Part shown: in pieces, positions 1 through 11,061 of the stretch | Position numbering within the stretch: position 1 is the stretch's first letter | Layout: the number at the start of each line of letters is the position of its first letter | DNA from: Podocnemis expansa | Lineage: Eukaryota; Chordata; Testudines; Podocnemididae | Assembly: GCA_007922195.1 (NCBI GenBank) | Contig: ML682059.1 | Span: 10,435,118 to 10,499,117 of the forward strand | Length of the DNA stretch: 64,000 nucleotides | Direction: 5' to 3' | Made by a program: the position numbers and the translations under genes | Notes under the pieces: generated by a model | Database searches by the model: none | What the model saw: the letters and a program-made list of their open reading frames with translations, nothing else | Told to the model about the DNA's origin: nothing

Positions 1-3000
1 GCCTTAAGTGCTGGGGAAGGCACATGTGAGTGACAAGAGTGGCGTTAGTAATGGCTTTAAGTCCAGTGGGGTGGAGGGGAACAGACCACTCAGGATAAAA
101 CGTCTGCAGATGGAATTGGCGCAGTTCCTCTGCCTGAACCCTCTACCTTGGTTGAGTACCAAGCTCCTCTGTTTCTGTCAGTAGTGCATCACTAGCATGA
201 TGAGTTCCAAGAAGTAGATCAGCTTCACCTATACTGAAGAAGAGGCATTGGAAGTTGGACTCAGAACTGGAGTCCTCAGAAGACTCAGAGAGGATGATTT
301 CTTCTAAAAAGTGGAGGACCTCCAAAGAGGAAGTACTCCCCAGAGCACACTTCTGAACCAGAGTGTTTGTTGACTCCAAGGCATGGCGTGGGCCTATCAA
401 GACCGGCCTCTGAAGCACTTCCATTAAGCAACTTCCCACACCCTGGGATTGCAGCATGTTTTCTGTCATGGGACAAGTGAGGCTGGTATTGTCCAGAGGA
501 AAGCCACACATGGTATCCCTGACTCCCCAGTCATCAGAGCCTAAGGGTGCATCTGTGGTACCAGCAAGTATGGCTGTGTTTTGGTCTTTTGTCTTCATCG
601 GACTGAAGTGAAATCCTATGAATCCTAGTTTAGCCTTCTCAGAAGAAGTATGTCACCTGCCTGCCCCGGTTTCTGCCTTGTTACCAGCAGGGAGCGTAGA
701 AGAGGGACCTTTGGGCTACTTGCAGTTGCAGTCTGGGACTGTACCAGTGGCTCTTTTGGAACCTTTGGGGTTTCTGTCTCTGTCAAAAGCATCCCTACAG
801 CCATCTGTTTTCTTTCTAAAAGGTGTCAGAAGCATCATTGCCACAAGCCCCACAGTGTTTGTATTGAGCCTGGCTCTGAGGAGTCCTGTGATCCTTCTCA
901 AGAATAGCCACAAGACAAGCTAGAAGTGAACTAGCTACCGGTGTCCTTAGAGCCCCCTTCTTCATTTCCAGATGAGGCAATTGTGATAGAGCTCTGTCTT
1001 TACTTATGAACGATTTTAAGAATCACCAAGAGCTGTAGAGGAGGCTATGGCCATAGATAACCATCCAGAGGAGGTCCAGGAAAAATCTCAAGGCTGGTGG
1101 GCATTCTGACATCTCTGGCTTTAGCTGGAATAGCTCTATCCATAAATGAGGCTATCTTAGAGAATGCCAAGATCCTCTGTCAGGCCTCCAACTGCAAAAA
1201 TGATGGTGATACAGTACAGTTTCTCTTCTGAAGAGTTTGAGTATCTGTAAAGCTATCCACCCCCAAGCTCCCTCATAGGGGCAGAAGCCAATGAAAAGGA
1301 AAACCAGGCCACCAGGTTTCAACTTCCCAAAATAGAGGGCAAGAAGCTGAACTAATTTGGGAGGAAACTTTATTCTACAGGTGGATTACAGCTTCTTATT
1401 GTCGATCAGCAAGATTTGCTGGAATGATATAATTTCATCTAGTGAGATACTGTTTTGAAGTTCAAAGACAAGCTCCCAGATGAGGTGAAATGAGCTCCAG
1501 ACTTTAGTAGATGGAGGCAAGCTGGTCATCAGAATAGCTCTGCAGAGGTCTCTGTGTGCAATCTATGGATTCTGCTATGTGTAACATGACCTGTATTATC
1601 ATAATGAGATGCTCATTCTGGTTACACCTCTGGAGGGAGGCAAGAGTAGTGTAACACACAGTTCAGGACTCCCTGTTTAAAGAAAAGATGAGAGTCTGTA
1701 TAGTCTCAATGGCTCTGGAGCACCTGTGAAATCCTTGGGCATTTATACCCCGGTAGAGAAGTGGAAGGCATCGCACCCTCATCAGTTCCAGCATTTTTAG
1801 GTGTTTGCCCCTTGAGTCCAAGAGCTATGTAGGAGAGGGAAGAAGTTTCCAAAGATGCTCAGCACTACCGTCTACTTCAGTTGCTGCTAGTTCATTAAGG
1901 CAGGTGGTATCCCCTGAGAGCTCATTTTGATGGGCAGATCAGGGGCAGTGTCAGTTCTGGGACTGACTTCTTTTTTTCCCCCAATTTTTGTAAACTGCCT
2001 CTCCCATTTTCATTGTGCTTGACCCCACATCACAACAGATTGGTGTGCTCTATTCATGGTAGAAGTGGGATATACAGTCTCTTGTTTCTACCCAATTCTT
2101 CCCTCTCCCTTCCAGGGATCTCTCTCATGAGAAAGTATTACCACAAGACATACAGATGCTTCTCCTTGTGGGAGTTTTAGGAGAGGTCCATCTTTTTTGT
2201 TCGGGGGGGGACAGGTTTTACTCAGAACTTCCTGATTTTGATCCTCAGGTCCCTTTAAAATTTAAGGTACTTAAACAAGTTTTTACATAATCAAGTCCTG
2301 GATGGTCGTTCTTGCTTCCATAATCCCTTCCCTAAAGTTGAAGGACAGGTGTGGTGCTGTCAACTTATAGGACATTCATTTTCTTGTGATAATTCATTAT
2401 GGTCACGGAAGATTTGAGTCTCACTGTCAGTGGCAGCCCTTATCAGTTCAGTCCTCCCCCTTTGTGTTTTGGCTATCACACTGTTTTACAAAGTGTATGG
2501 GTGGGGTAGCAGCAACCTTCTGGTGTTAGGGATCCATATATTCCTTTATCTGGTGAACTGGCTGATGTGTCCAGCTTTCCTACAGTCTGATCCACCTTCA
2601 ATGTGCTTATTTTATTGATAAACAGTCAAGCCAGTCCTGTCTCTAGTATGGAAAACAGAATTTATTGGAGCAGTCCTGAACTTGAAATGGCCAGAGCCTT
2701 GCTACCTCAGGCATGGCACATTCTGGACTTGGAGGTTTATCCCCTCACCAGAGCAAGAAGCTATTTAAGGCTGCTGGGCATACAACAGCAGGCATTTATA
2801 TGGGTCAGTATGCCAGAATGCATATCAGACTCCTGCAGGGCTTGGAGATGGAGATGTACTCGCCAAGAAAGCACTACATGTTAGTGCATGTACCAACTCA
2901 CATCTTAACCTCCCTAGACTGGTGGTCAGACTTTGTTCCACCTCAGCATGTGCTTACCTTCATCATAGATGCCTTAGGCTTGGAGTGGGGAGCTCACTTG

Positions 3001-3149
3001 TGATACCTTCAGACACAGGGTCTCTGATTTCCTCAAGACCTTTGTCTACACATAAACATCTGGGAGCAGTGTAATATCTACTTAGCTTGGCTGATGTTTC
3101 TCACTCTCATCAGGGGAAGAGGTGTATCAGAACTGATCTATAATACAAA

Positions 3150-3480
3150 TGGCCAGGGGGGTCACTGGTGCTTGGCACACAGGGCACATGCCCTGAGTCC
3201 TCTGTGCCAGTGTCCTGAGTGTCAGGCTGACAGCCTGGCCCTGGATCCCCGGCTGGGAACAAGGCCAGGAGCAGCAGAGTTGCTGTTCCTGGCCAGGGAT
3301 CTGAGGCCTGACCACCCGCAGCAGTGCTACCGTTCCCAGCCCCATTCCTGGCCGAGGATCCAGGGCCTGGCTGCCTGTGGCAAGAGGAGCCTAAGGTGGT
3401 GCTGGGCTTTGGCCCAGAATGGGGGCGGGGGCACAAGTCTCTTGGTAAGGGAGTTCGGGCCTGTGCCTATGCCCTTGATC
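3150..3480 (+). mobile_element. GC-rich hAT-like remnant, same family as the 10270 element
   Basis: The segment starts with a degraded version of the GGCACACGGGGCACGTGCCC block found just inside the left end of the 10270-11053 element. It carries the same GGATCC(C)CGGC-type internal repeats and ends in a related G-rich tract. No target duplication is visible. It interrupts the RNase H part of DIRS copy A. The open frames across it on both strands are GC artefacts, not genes. Confidence 0.6.
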
Positions 3481-4129
3481 TTGCCCTGGAGCAGCAGACG
3501 CTCCTGAAAATGGCCATGTTTTATGTAAACAATAGTTCTCATTACATAGTCAGGAAATAATCCTGCTGTGGGATTTCTGCATCAGGAATTCTGTACTTCT
3601 GAAAGTGGCTCATCTTCTGGGGGCTCAGAATCACTGGCAGATCACCTGGGTGGGTTGTTCATCCATCACCGTGAGTAGTCCCTTTGTCCAGACAAGGTAA
3701 AGTATTTTCCAGCTCCTGAAAGCTCCCTGTTTATCAGGGACAGCACAAAATGTCACCAGTTGTGAGAGTAGGACACAGCCCTGGTGTATTGATGGATGCT
3801 TTTCTGCTGTCATGGTCAGATGGATTATTTCGTACCTGAAACATCAAGGATTAGCAGTCAGCCCAGTAGAGGTATACCTGGAAACTACATGACCATTTCA
3901 ACCTCCTGTGGATAACCGCTTCCTTTTTTTCCACTCCAGTGGTTGTAAGATTTTTAAAGGGCTTGGACATGATATTTCCACACCTACAGAACCCTTTTCC
4001 ACCTTGGAGTCTGAATTTAGTCTTAGGTCTCGCTGACATAAAATATGATGCTTTCAGTCACTGCTGTAATTATAACGGTGGCTGATGCACACTCTGCTTT
4101 CCTTAAGTCAATCGAGTGCATCCTCACCA

Positions 4130-5330
4130 GGAGCACTTTCACCAACATAAGGGGCAGCATGGGGAGCTGAGAGGCCCCTCTCTCAGCTCCTTCCCAGGTA
4201 TCAACAAGCTCCTGAGCTCCCTGTTGGGCTGCCTGTCCTGCCCCCACTCAGCCCTCCCCTCACCTGCACACTCTTTGGTCTCACCCAGTCCTGGTGCACC
4301 AACATGGTCCCAGCTCTCAGCTCAAAGGAGGACAGCAACCACCCACATTCCACCTGGTCCTAACTACCAGCTGGGAGGTGGGTGGTAGCCACCTGTGCTT
4401 TGCGAACTGAGGGGTAGTCAGTCTCCTGTGCCCCAACTCGTATCAGGCAGCAGCTTCCCATGGCTTGCAAGCCACAGGGCACCCTCCCATGCCCTGGCTT
4501 ATGGCCTGGTGGCAGTACCCACAACTTCCCCATATCCCAGGGTGACAGCTGAAGAGCAGTTTCCTGCACTCTGTCTCCAAGCCCACATGATCTAGGCTTG
4601 TAGCCAGCAGGTGCCTCCCACATCCTGAGCTTGGAGCCCAGCAGCAGCCTCCCACAAGCAAACTTACAACTATGAGCCCAGTGGCAGCCACCCTTGTCCC
4701 AAACCAAGCAGCTTACCCAGTTCTAGTTTGCAGTCAGGAGCCTCATTCTAGACACCATCTTACTTGTCAATTTCAGCACTATAGCAAAGCTGTGAAAAAA
4801 GTATGACATACACTCCCTTCCTGGGAGTGTATGTGGTATCTATAGTGACACTGTCACCCTAGCTCTGCTGACAAAAGGCCTAGACCTCTCATTTAGGTGG
4901 TTTTATTTTTGTGGAGAAAACAGAGCAGTTTTGTTGTGGGAAGGCAATGGTAATAAATATGCCAGTGCTATTTTGTTGACAAAAAGTTGACTTTTTTTCA
5001 ACAAAACTCTTTAATATGGACCTAGCCTTAATGAAATGGATGGGTCCCTCCTTCAGTTTTCTAGCAACGTGCACTGTCTGTCATTTTTAATTGCCATTCC
5101 ATTTGCCAGGGGGAGAGTAGGGAAGTGGAGTCATGTTTGTGGTATAAGTTATTCTGTGCAGAAAGTTTAGTTTTGTCCCCATGTACATGGATAGAGTTTA
5201 CTTTTGTCCTCATCCAAATCTTCTTATAAATCTTCTTATCCTCTTGTCTTATCAATCAAGTTGTTTTCTTGTTGACCTACTTCCCTGAGCTGATAGTAAT
5301 AAGGCAGAGAAGTAACTGCAGATGTTGGAA
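4130..5330. other. Unassigned insert inside DIRS copy A
   Basis: Recombinase-like sequence stops near 4060-4130 and resumes near 5340, so about 1.2 kb appears inserted. The first half (4250-4740) has imperfect repeats built on the theme AGCCCAGCAGCAGCCTCCCA. The rest is AT-richer and unremarkable except for the hairpin at 4806-4834. No gene, target duplication or recognised termini were found. Confidence 0.35.
4806..4834. repeat. Perfect 12-bp hairpin
   Basis: Arms ACATACACTCCC (4806-4817) and GGGAGTGTATGT (4823-4834) are exact reverse complements with a 5-base spacer. No function is assigned. Confidence 0.7.
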
Positions 5331-5649
5331 GAGCATTAGCATTTTATATAGAACCTACTAAGTCTTTCAGGTCTTTGTCTCAGGTGTTTGTTGCTGCGTT
5401 TGCAGACAGAATGAAGGGCAGCATGGTTTCCATGCAAATCATCTTCATGGGTATCTGATTGTATTTGGCTATGTTATCAGTCCGCTAAGGAGGAGCTGCC
5501 AGACAGCATACTGGGTCATTCAGCTAGGTTCCAGATGGCGTTTGTGGCTTCTCTGCTTCATGTGTACATATTAAATATTTGCAAAGTGACAACCTGGCCC
5601 TCATGTCACACATTTGCCTTCCACTATGCAATCCCTCAGTAATCTAGAG

Positions 5650-6360
5650 CAGCAGTCATCAGCTGCTGTGTAATGGCACAAAACTGTGTCGCGAAGAGCA
5701 GGGAGGTGTGTCATCAAACATTGGCATCATTTCACCCTGCTCCCAGCTGGAGTGCTACAGCTTCCAGCTTCTCTTCCTGCTCCCAGCTGAAGCAGGGCAG
5801 GGGGGAAGCCAGCAGCAGCTATGCTTGGCAGGCTGCAGAGATCTCTGCAGCCCCAGGAGTCTCCCAGCCCTAGCGTCTGCTGGCTCGCTACAGGGGGGAG
5901 ACAGTAGCTGCAGCACACTGCTGGGGCTGGGGGTAGTCTTAAGGCTGCAGAGATCTCTACAGCCCTGGGAGTCTCCCAGCTCTAGTTGTCTGGTCGTTCC
6001 CCATGAGGGGAGCTAACAGCAGCAGCATGCTGCTGGGGCTGGGGGCAGTCCTGAGGCAGCAGAGATTTTGGCAGCCTTTGGAGGCTCCGAACCCTAGTGC
6101 CTGATGGCTCTCCTTCTCCCACTCAGAAATGGAACGAGAGGAGCCAGTATAGCATCAAATATCCTGTTTCAGCAGATTTTGTTACCATACAACCAAAGTA
6201 ACAAAATCTACCAAAACATAGTTTTTGGCACTACACTGGACCCCGCCCTGCTCAGGAGGGAAGCCTTAGCTGGGGGCATGGGGGGGGGGTCTTGGTGTGT
6301 CATGCAGAGCTGGGAAGTCTCACTGCTGTGTTGCAACCCTGAAATAGTTGAAAACCCCTG
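5650..6360. mobile_element. hAT-like non-autonomous DNA transposon with 8-bp duplication
   Basis: The element begins CAGCAGTCATCAGC and ends GTTGAAAACCCCTG, so the ends are imperfect inverted repeats of the CAG...CTG hAT type. It is flanked by ATCTAGAG (5642-5649) and TTCTAGAG (6361-6368), a 7/8 target duplication. The interior has a repeated unit around CAGAGATCTCTGCAGCC (about 5836, 5946 and 6058). No transposase frame is present. It lies in the 3' part of DIRS copy A, after the recombinase region. Confidence 0.78.
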
Positions 6361-6765
6361 TTCTAGAGACAGTGCTCAATTTAGACGTGGTTATCTAGTC
6401 CCTGTTCAATGGACTCATGAATCATCTGCAGTGGAACTGATATGTGAAGAATTAAAAACAGTAACTAACCTTTCTGTAACTGTTCTTTGAGATGTGTTGC
6501 ACATGGCTTGCGGTCTTTCCTTTCTCTGTTGGATTTGTTCTAGTAGGAAGGAACTGAGAAAGGCCTGAGATACCTCCATCCTTTATGCCTACGCCATGTG
6601 TGTGAGGCAGCAGGAGTGGTGTGAGCTGCCATGACGGATATTGTTAGGGTAAAAGATCTCTGACAGATGTGCAACAGAATGCAAAGATTCCTCATGTGGA
6701 ATGGACATGCACAGTGCATCTCAAAGAACGAAGAACAATAGATATGGAAAGGTTAATGACTGTTT

Positions 6766-7199
6766 TGACTTGTCTTAGGCAGGTTTGTTTATCCACTGTC
6801 TCCAAAATTTATTTTAGTAAACATTTCCAGCACACATACATAACTTTTTATGCACAAAGTGTATATACATAGCACAATGTTATTCATGCCCAGTTCTTGT
6901 ATGATATCTTATAAGACACTTTTTACTTAAATATCTTGACATCTGTGTGAGTTGCTTTTTGCTAACTTCTATAAAAGGACTTGTAAGGTCACAGCAGGTT
7001 TGTTAGTTTCTTTGTTTTTGCTATGTTGCAGGTCCAAAATTAGGTGCCCAAACCCAAGGTGAAAAAAACCTGCCATTTCAGCAATAACTTTATCATTCTT
7101 AACTTCATGCCATAAATTAATACCTCTCTGTGTGTGATGAATTCTATAAATGATTGAGGGAAAATAAACATTTTATGCTTTTTTGCCCTTCAAGTAGTG
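6766..7199. other. RECK intron segment with no recognised feature
   Basis: AT-rich intron sequence between the right edge of DIRS copy A and the hAT-like element at 7200. No splice-flanked coding segment or RNA gene was seen. Confidence 0.5.
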
Positions 7200-7932
7200 C
7201 AGGGATGTCAAACTTGTGACCCACGGGCAGGATCTGGCCTGCTGAGGGCACTGATCCAGTCCAAGGAGCTGCTGCCTGGGCTGTGCCTGGTAGCTAGCTC
7301 TCTGCAGCAACAGTGAGCTGCCACCAGCAGAGCAGAGATAAGTGTGCTTGTGACTCGGAGCATGTGAGTCAGTCAGAGCACAGGGGAACAAAGGAAGTGC
7401 TCCAGCCAATCCTGGCTCAGCTTTGCTGTGGTCTGCCAACTGATTAGAGCCTCAGTCACAGCATGTTGGGTCAGGCTCCCAGAGAGCAATCCCACCACTT
7501 TCCACCCCACATGGTCACTGTCAGTCAGTTGGCATGCTAGTCTGATTGACTGCACATTGAACAAATCACAAATAAAGAAAAAATCTGGCTGGGGTCCATG
7601 TGGAAATGAGCCAGTCAAAGGCCAGCCAGGACGGAGACTGCCTGCCTGCTGCTACGCAGTAGACTAAGTGGAAGGGGAAAGGGAAAGTGGGGGCTGGGAC
7701 CTGCACAATAGGAGAAGGGGGTCAGGGAGCCAGCGTGGCAAGGGGGAGTGCACAGGGCAGAGAAAAGGGAAGGTGCTGCAGAGCCTGCAGCATTCAGGAG
7801 GGGAAAGGGGAGCCCAAGCTGCCCTGAACATGGCAGGGGAAAGAGTTGGAGAGCCCATGCGGACACATGGCCCATGGCAAGTGTCCTGTCCTCCGGTGTG
7901 GCCCCCCACATTGCATGAGTTTGACACTCCCG
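7200..7932. mobile_element. hAT-like element adjoining the RECK exon at 7976
   Basis: The left end is CAGGGATGTCAAACTTGTGA and the right end TGAGTTTGACACTCCCG, which are inverted-repeat ends of the CAGGG..TCAAACT hAT type with one base lost at the right tip. The perfect 8-bp duplication AAGTAGTG occupies 7192-7199 and 7933-7940. The interior is purine-rich near 7660-7860 and has no transposase frame. Only 43 bases separate the element from the exon, so it forms the upstream limit of the acceptor region. Confidence 0.85.
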
Positions 7933-7975
7933 AAGTAGTGTGTTCTTGCTGTATAATTATTTGTTTTCTCTGAAG

Positions 7976-8112
7976 ATCAGATTGTGTGGAAATTCTCAAG
8001 AAATGTGGAGACCAAAATAAATTTCCTGAGGGCTACACAGCTGAAAGCATCTGTGAACGTCTGTCTCCAACAGATAACTTTGAGAACTGTATCCCTTTGG
8101 ATACATACCTTA
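7976..8112 (+). CDS. RECK: RECK exon (probably exon 12)
   Basis: This is the first visible exon of the reversion-inducing cysteine-rich protein with Kazal motifs. An acceptor (TTTTCTCTGAAG) precedes it and the donor AGTAAGT follows. The first base completes a codon from the previous exon. Translation then runs SDCVEILKKCGDQNKFPEGY and on to NCIPLDTYL, about 45 residues with paired cysteines, corresponding roughly to residues 436-481 of the vertebrate protein. Its last base joins the next exon in phase 1 to make the conserved Arg-Pro-Ser junction. It belongs to the cysteine-rich middle region between the N-terminal repeats and the Kazal modules. The exon number is inferred from the human gene. 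Confidence 0.93.
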
Positions 8113-8628
8113 GTAAGTATCAAAATATCTGTGTAACAGGGTTGGAATAAAAACTGCTTTTGAATTCTAACCAACACTAATATTAACTGGTATTTCATTT
8201 TAAAAAAATACAATCGCATGAAATTGATGAGCTGAAATAATTTCATCTAACATTGGACCAGAACCTCGGCCTAGATTCACTTCTGTGGCTTCAGAGGCTG
8301 TAGATTGATTTATATTAGCAAAAAATGTGGACCGTTGTGTCTTAATATTTGTCTTTCAAAATAATAATAATAATATTATCTTTTTGATAAAATAACTAGT
8401 CTGTGTATCAGAAACAACCCCTGTCACAGTTTGATGGTGACTGCATCTGTGTTCCCCACTCCTTTGCCCACTGCAGGAGAAATTTGAGGATGCACAGCTC
8501 CCTGCTATACCTGGTAATATCCCCAGCAAACCAGTCTGCTTAAGAGCCACTGTCTCTTCTATGTTTGCTTTCTGAGGTCTGTGATCAGTGAGTGCCAGTT
8601 GTTTCAATTTACCACACCAGCCCGTCTT
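8113..8628 (+). other. Start of RECK intron before DIRS copy B
   Basis: Intron sequence from the donor at 8113. It holds a short AAT microsatellite near 8362 and an unassigned repeat-like stretch from 8400. No exon or RNA gene was recognised. The whole intron is 8113-22821 (14.7 kb), mostly nested transposons. Confidence 0.5.
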
Positions 8629-9035
8629 CTTTGAGCGTTGTCCCTGTGAGAGCCCCACTTCAGTTGTCAACATGCCCCAGAAGTGTTCACTGGAGATTTC
8701 AGCAGCAGAGTCCATGCAGGCCACGCGTGCACAGATGGCATCTTTCGCCGAAGGAAGCATGCCAACTGTTGCCTATGCAGCTCACCTCCTCGGTTCCTTC
8801 TCAACTGCCCCTACAGCAATATTTCCCTTTGGATAAAAGTAGAAAATAGCCCTTTTAGATATTGTTTGTCATAGTTTTTCAGTAGTTAGGACAGAGATTT
8901 GAATTTAAAGAAAGACTGTGGAGAAAGACAAACTGCCAAGTTCTCAATCGTTTGACTCCAAAAGGAAAAGACGTTTGGCTCCACCTAATGGAGATTTACA
9001 GAAATTAAAATGAGCTCCTGACTTGCCTTCCCCAA

Positions 9036-9158
9036 TGAGGAAGTGGGATCTTCTCCCACGAAAGCTCATGCAAAAAATAAATCTGTTAGTCTTAAAGTGC
9101 CACACAACTCCTTGTTGTTTTTTCACAGGACTAGACTAACACAGCTATCCCTTTTAAA
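9036..9158 (-). repeat. Foldback short repeat, one arm
   Basis: This is the reverse complement of the arm at 31394-31515. Both contain the GCATGAGCTTTCGTGGGAGA motif, the AGACTAACA block and the GGGATAGC..GTGTTAGTC terminus. Only one arm is present. It sits near the left end of DIRS copy B. Confidence 0.7.
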
Positions 9159-9159
9159 A

Positions 9160-10261
9160 TTGACCTCTAAAAGCTCTTCCAAGAGCACTTCTACCACAAC
9201 CAGTACTGCATCAAGGAAAGCGATCTTTTCATCGAGCTAAAAACTGGCATTGACCACAGCATCATCCAAAGCAACACTGAAAACAGTGCCTGCACACCTG
9301 CTGCCTCTGTCTGCACCCTCATCAGTACCATCACCAACAACAGCCTGGCAAAAGCACATATTAAGACTCAGGCACTGACGCTGCCTGGTGCAGTGTCTCC
9401 TGCACCAACCCCATCAGCACCAACCGAATGACCTTGGCAACCCACACAAATGGAGCTGCCTTCTCATTCACCCTTACACAGTAAGGACAGATCACCATCC
9501 ACTTACTATTCTCATTCCCCCATACCTTCTCCTCCTCCTCCTCAGCTGATGACAAAAAATATTCTTATGCTGCTTTTTCCCCATCCTACTCTTCTCTGGA
9601 TAGAGCAGCTTTTATAGCACCCATAGGATCATTAGCCTACATGGGGAGGACCATGAAGGAACAAATCAAGCCAATAAAGATCCTGGCAGAGAGATCCATA
9701 TGCAGCCACTTCTCCAGGAAAGATAATGTACTTAACAGTCTTCATAAACCCAGACGTTTTACATCTGGTACATCATGATGCTTACTACCGTCACCATCTC
9801 ATGATGAAGAAGAGGTGACTGAGGATGCCTTCCCACCACATAATTCATCCTCATCTCCTGATGAAGCTGTCGTTCCTGCTCCTCCAGCTGCAACTGACAA
9901 CGTTAGACAATTTCAGGAGTTACTCAAAAGGGTATCAGTAGTCCAAGACCTGCCTCTACAGAAGGTACCGGAGTCTCAACACAAGCTGCTTGGTGTACTC
10001 TGTACCTCTACAAACACAAAAATCACTCTACCAATAAATGATGCTGTACTCAAGCCCACTGATGTCCAATGGCAAACACCAGCCTCAATACCACCTACCT
10101 GTAAGAGGGCTGACAGAAAGTATTGCATATCTGCTAAGGGTATGGACTTTGTTTTTACTCATCTGTCATGCAGTTCATCGGTTGTAGATGCAGTGCATCA
10201 CAAAAACAAACAAAACATGCAATGATCCGCCCCCATAGACAAAGATGACAAACATATGATT
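9160..10261 (+). pseudogene. DIRS copy B gag-like reading frame (decayed)
   Basis: The Ser-rich and acidic stretch near 9815-9890 is followed by a segment resembling the VRQFQ-L-KR motif of the other DIRS copies (around 9905-9935) and then ASIPPTCKRADRKYC. The product would be the structural, nucleic-acid-binding protein of the retrotransposon. Stops and frame changes break it, and the hAT-like element at 10270 cuts it. It continues at 11062-11520. Confidence 0.6.
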
Positions 10262-10269
10262 CTTCTAGA

Positions 10270-11053
10270 CAGTGGCGTCGCTAGCGCTGGGCACACGGGG
10301 CACGTGCCCCGGGTCCCAACGCCGGTGCCCCAGGTCTCCGGCCCAATCGGGCCGGGGATCCGGGGCCCGATCCCTGGCGGTCCGCGGCCACGGATCCGGG
10401 GCCTATCTGGCCGCCCAGCAGGCCCTGCCCCCTGGCCTGGGATAGGGCCAGGGGGTGGCCACACTGCCGCCGCCAGCTAGCCCTCGCTGCCGTGCGGCAC
10501 AGCTCAGCCTAGCCTGGCCCGGTGCAGCTGGAAGCGGCTGCTGGAGGCCGGGCCCGCGGCCACAGCCCTGGATCCCCAGCGGGGGACGGGGCTGCTGCAG
10601 CTGCGGGCTGCTGGCCGGGTCCCGGATCCCCAGCCGGGGACGAGGTCGCCGCAACCACCGGCGGCCAGGCTGGGGATCCGGGGCCCAGCTGGCCGCCTGC
10701 AGCGGCCCCATCCCCTGCTGGGGATCCAGGACCCAGCTGGCAGCCCGCAGCTGCAGCAGCCCCGTCCCCCGCTGGGGATCCAGGGCCTGGCTGCGGCCGC
10801 GGCAGCCCTGTCCCCGGCCGGGGATCCAGGGCTGCGGCCGCTGGCCCGGCCGCCAGCGGCCGCGTCTGGCCACACTGGGCCGGGCCAGGCTAGGCTGAGC
10901 CACGCCGCACTACAGCGCGGGCTAGCTGGTGGCGGCGGCGTGGCCACCCCCGGGCCAGGGGGTGTGGCCTTTTGGATGGGGGCGGGGCCTGCCCTCCGGG
11001 GGCGGGGGCGGGGCCCGTGCCCTGGGTCTTTTTCCGCCCCAGCGACGCCCCTG
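10270..11053. mobile_element. GC-rich hAT-like element with perfect CTTCTAGA duplication
   Basis: The element begins CAGTGGCGTCGCT and ends AGCGACGCCCCTG, so the outer 13 bases match as inverted repeats with one mismatch. The exact 8-bp duplication CTTCTAGA lies at 10262-10269 and 11054-11061. The interior is extremely GC-rich and built of repeated GGGGATCC(A/G)GG units. The long open frames on both strands are compositional and have no conserved domain. Its clean ends contrast with the decayed DIRS B sequence around it, so it arrived later. Confidence 0.88.
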
Positions 11054-11061
11054 CTTCTAGA

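Larger units (their letters stand above)
1..6765 (+). mobile_element. Old DIRS-type retrotransposon, copy A (3' part, interrupted)
   Basis: This is a degenerate tyrosine-recombinase retrotransposon whose left end lies outside the window. A gag-like Cys motif (KC-G) is visible near position 5. RT remnants lie around 1985-2220, where the translation resembles the ITSDRWVLE and PSPSLFRDPSH segments of the better copies. Further RT and RNase H remnants cover 2620-3080, including WGAHL, and the RNase H C-terminus lies at 3560-3660. Recombinase segments lie at 3760-4060 and 5340-5640, the latter resembling the HSTR...ICK...HYAI region. An internal complementary region near 6470-6510 is reverse-complementary to the right edge near 6700-6765. 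All pieces read on + with many stops and shifts. Foreign inserts at 3150-3480, about 4130-5330 and 5650-6360 split it. Class is confident; borders are approximate. Confidence 0.75.

Noticed and set aside
143..598. 151-codon minus-strand open frame
   Set aside because: It lies antisense to the gag-like part of DIRS copy A; the Ser/acidic string is a mirror of a repetitive segment and no domain is visible.
10403..10947. Long overlapping open frames on both strands
   Set aside because: They lie wholly in the GC-rich hAT-like element 10270-11053; stop codons are rare because of composition, and no domain or splice context is present.
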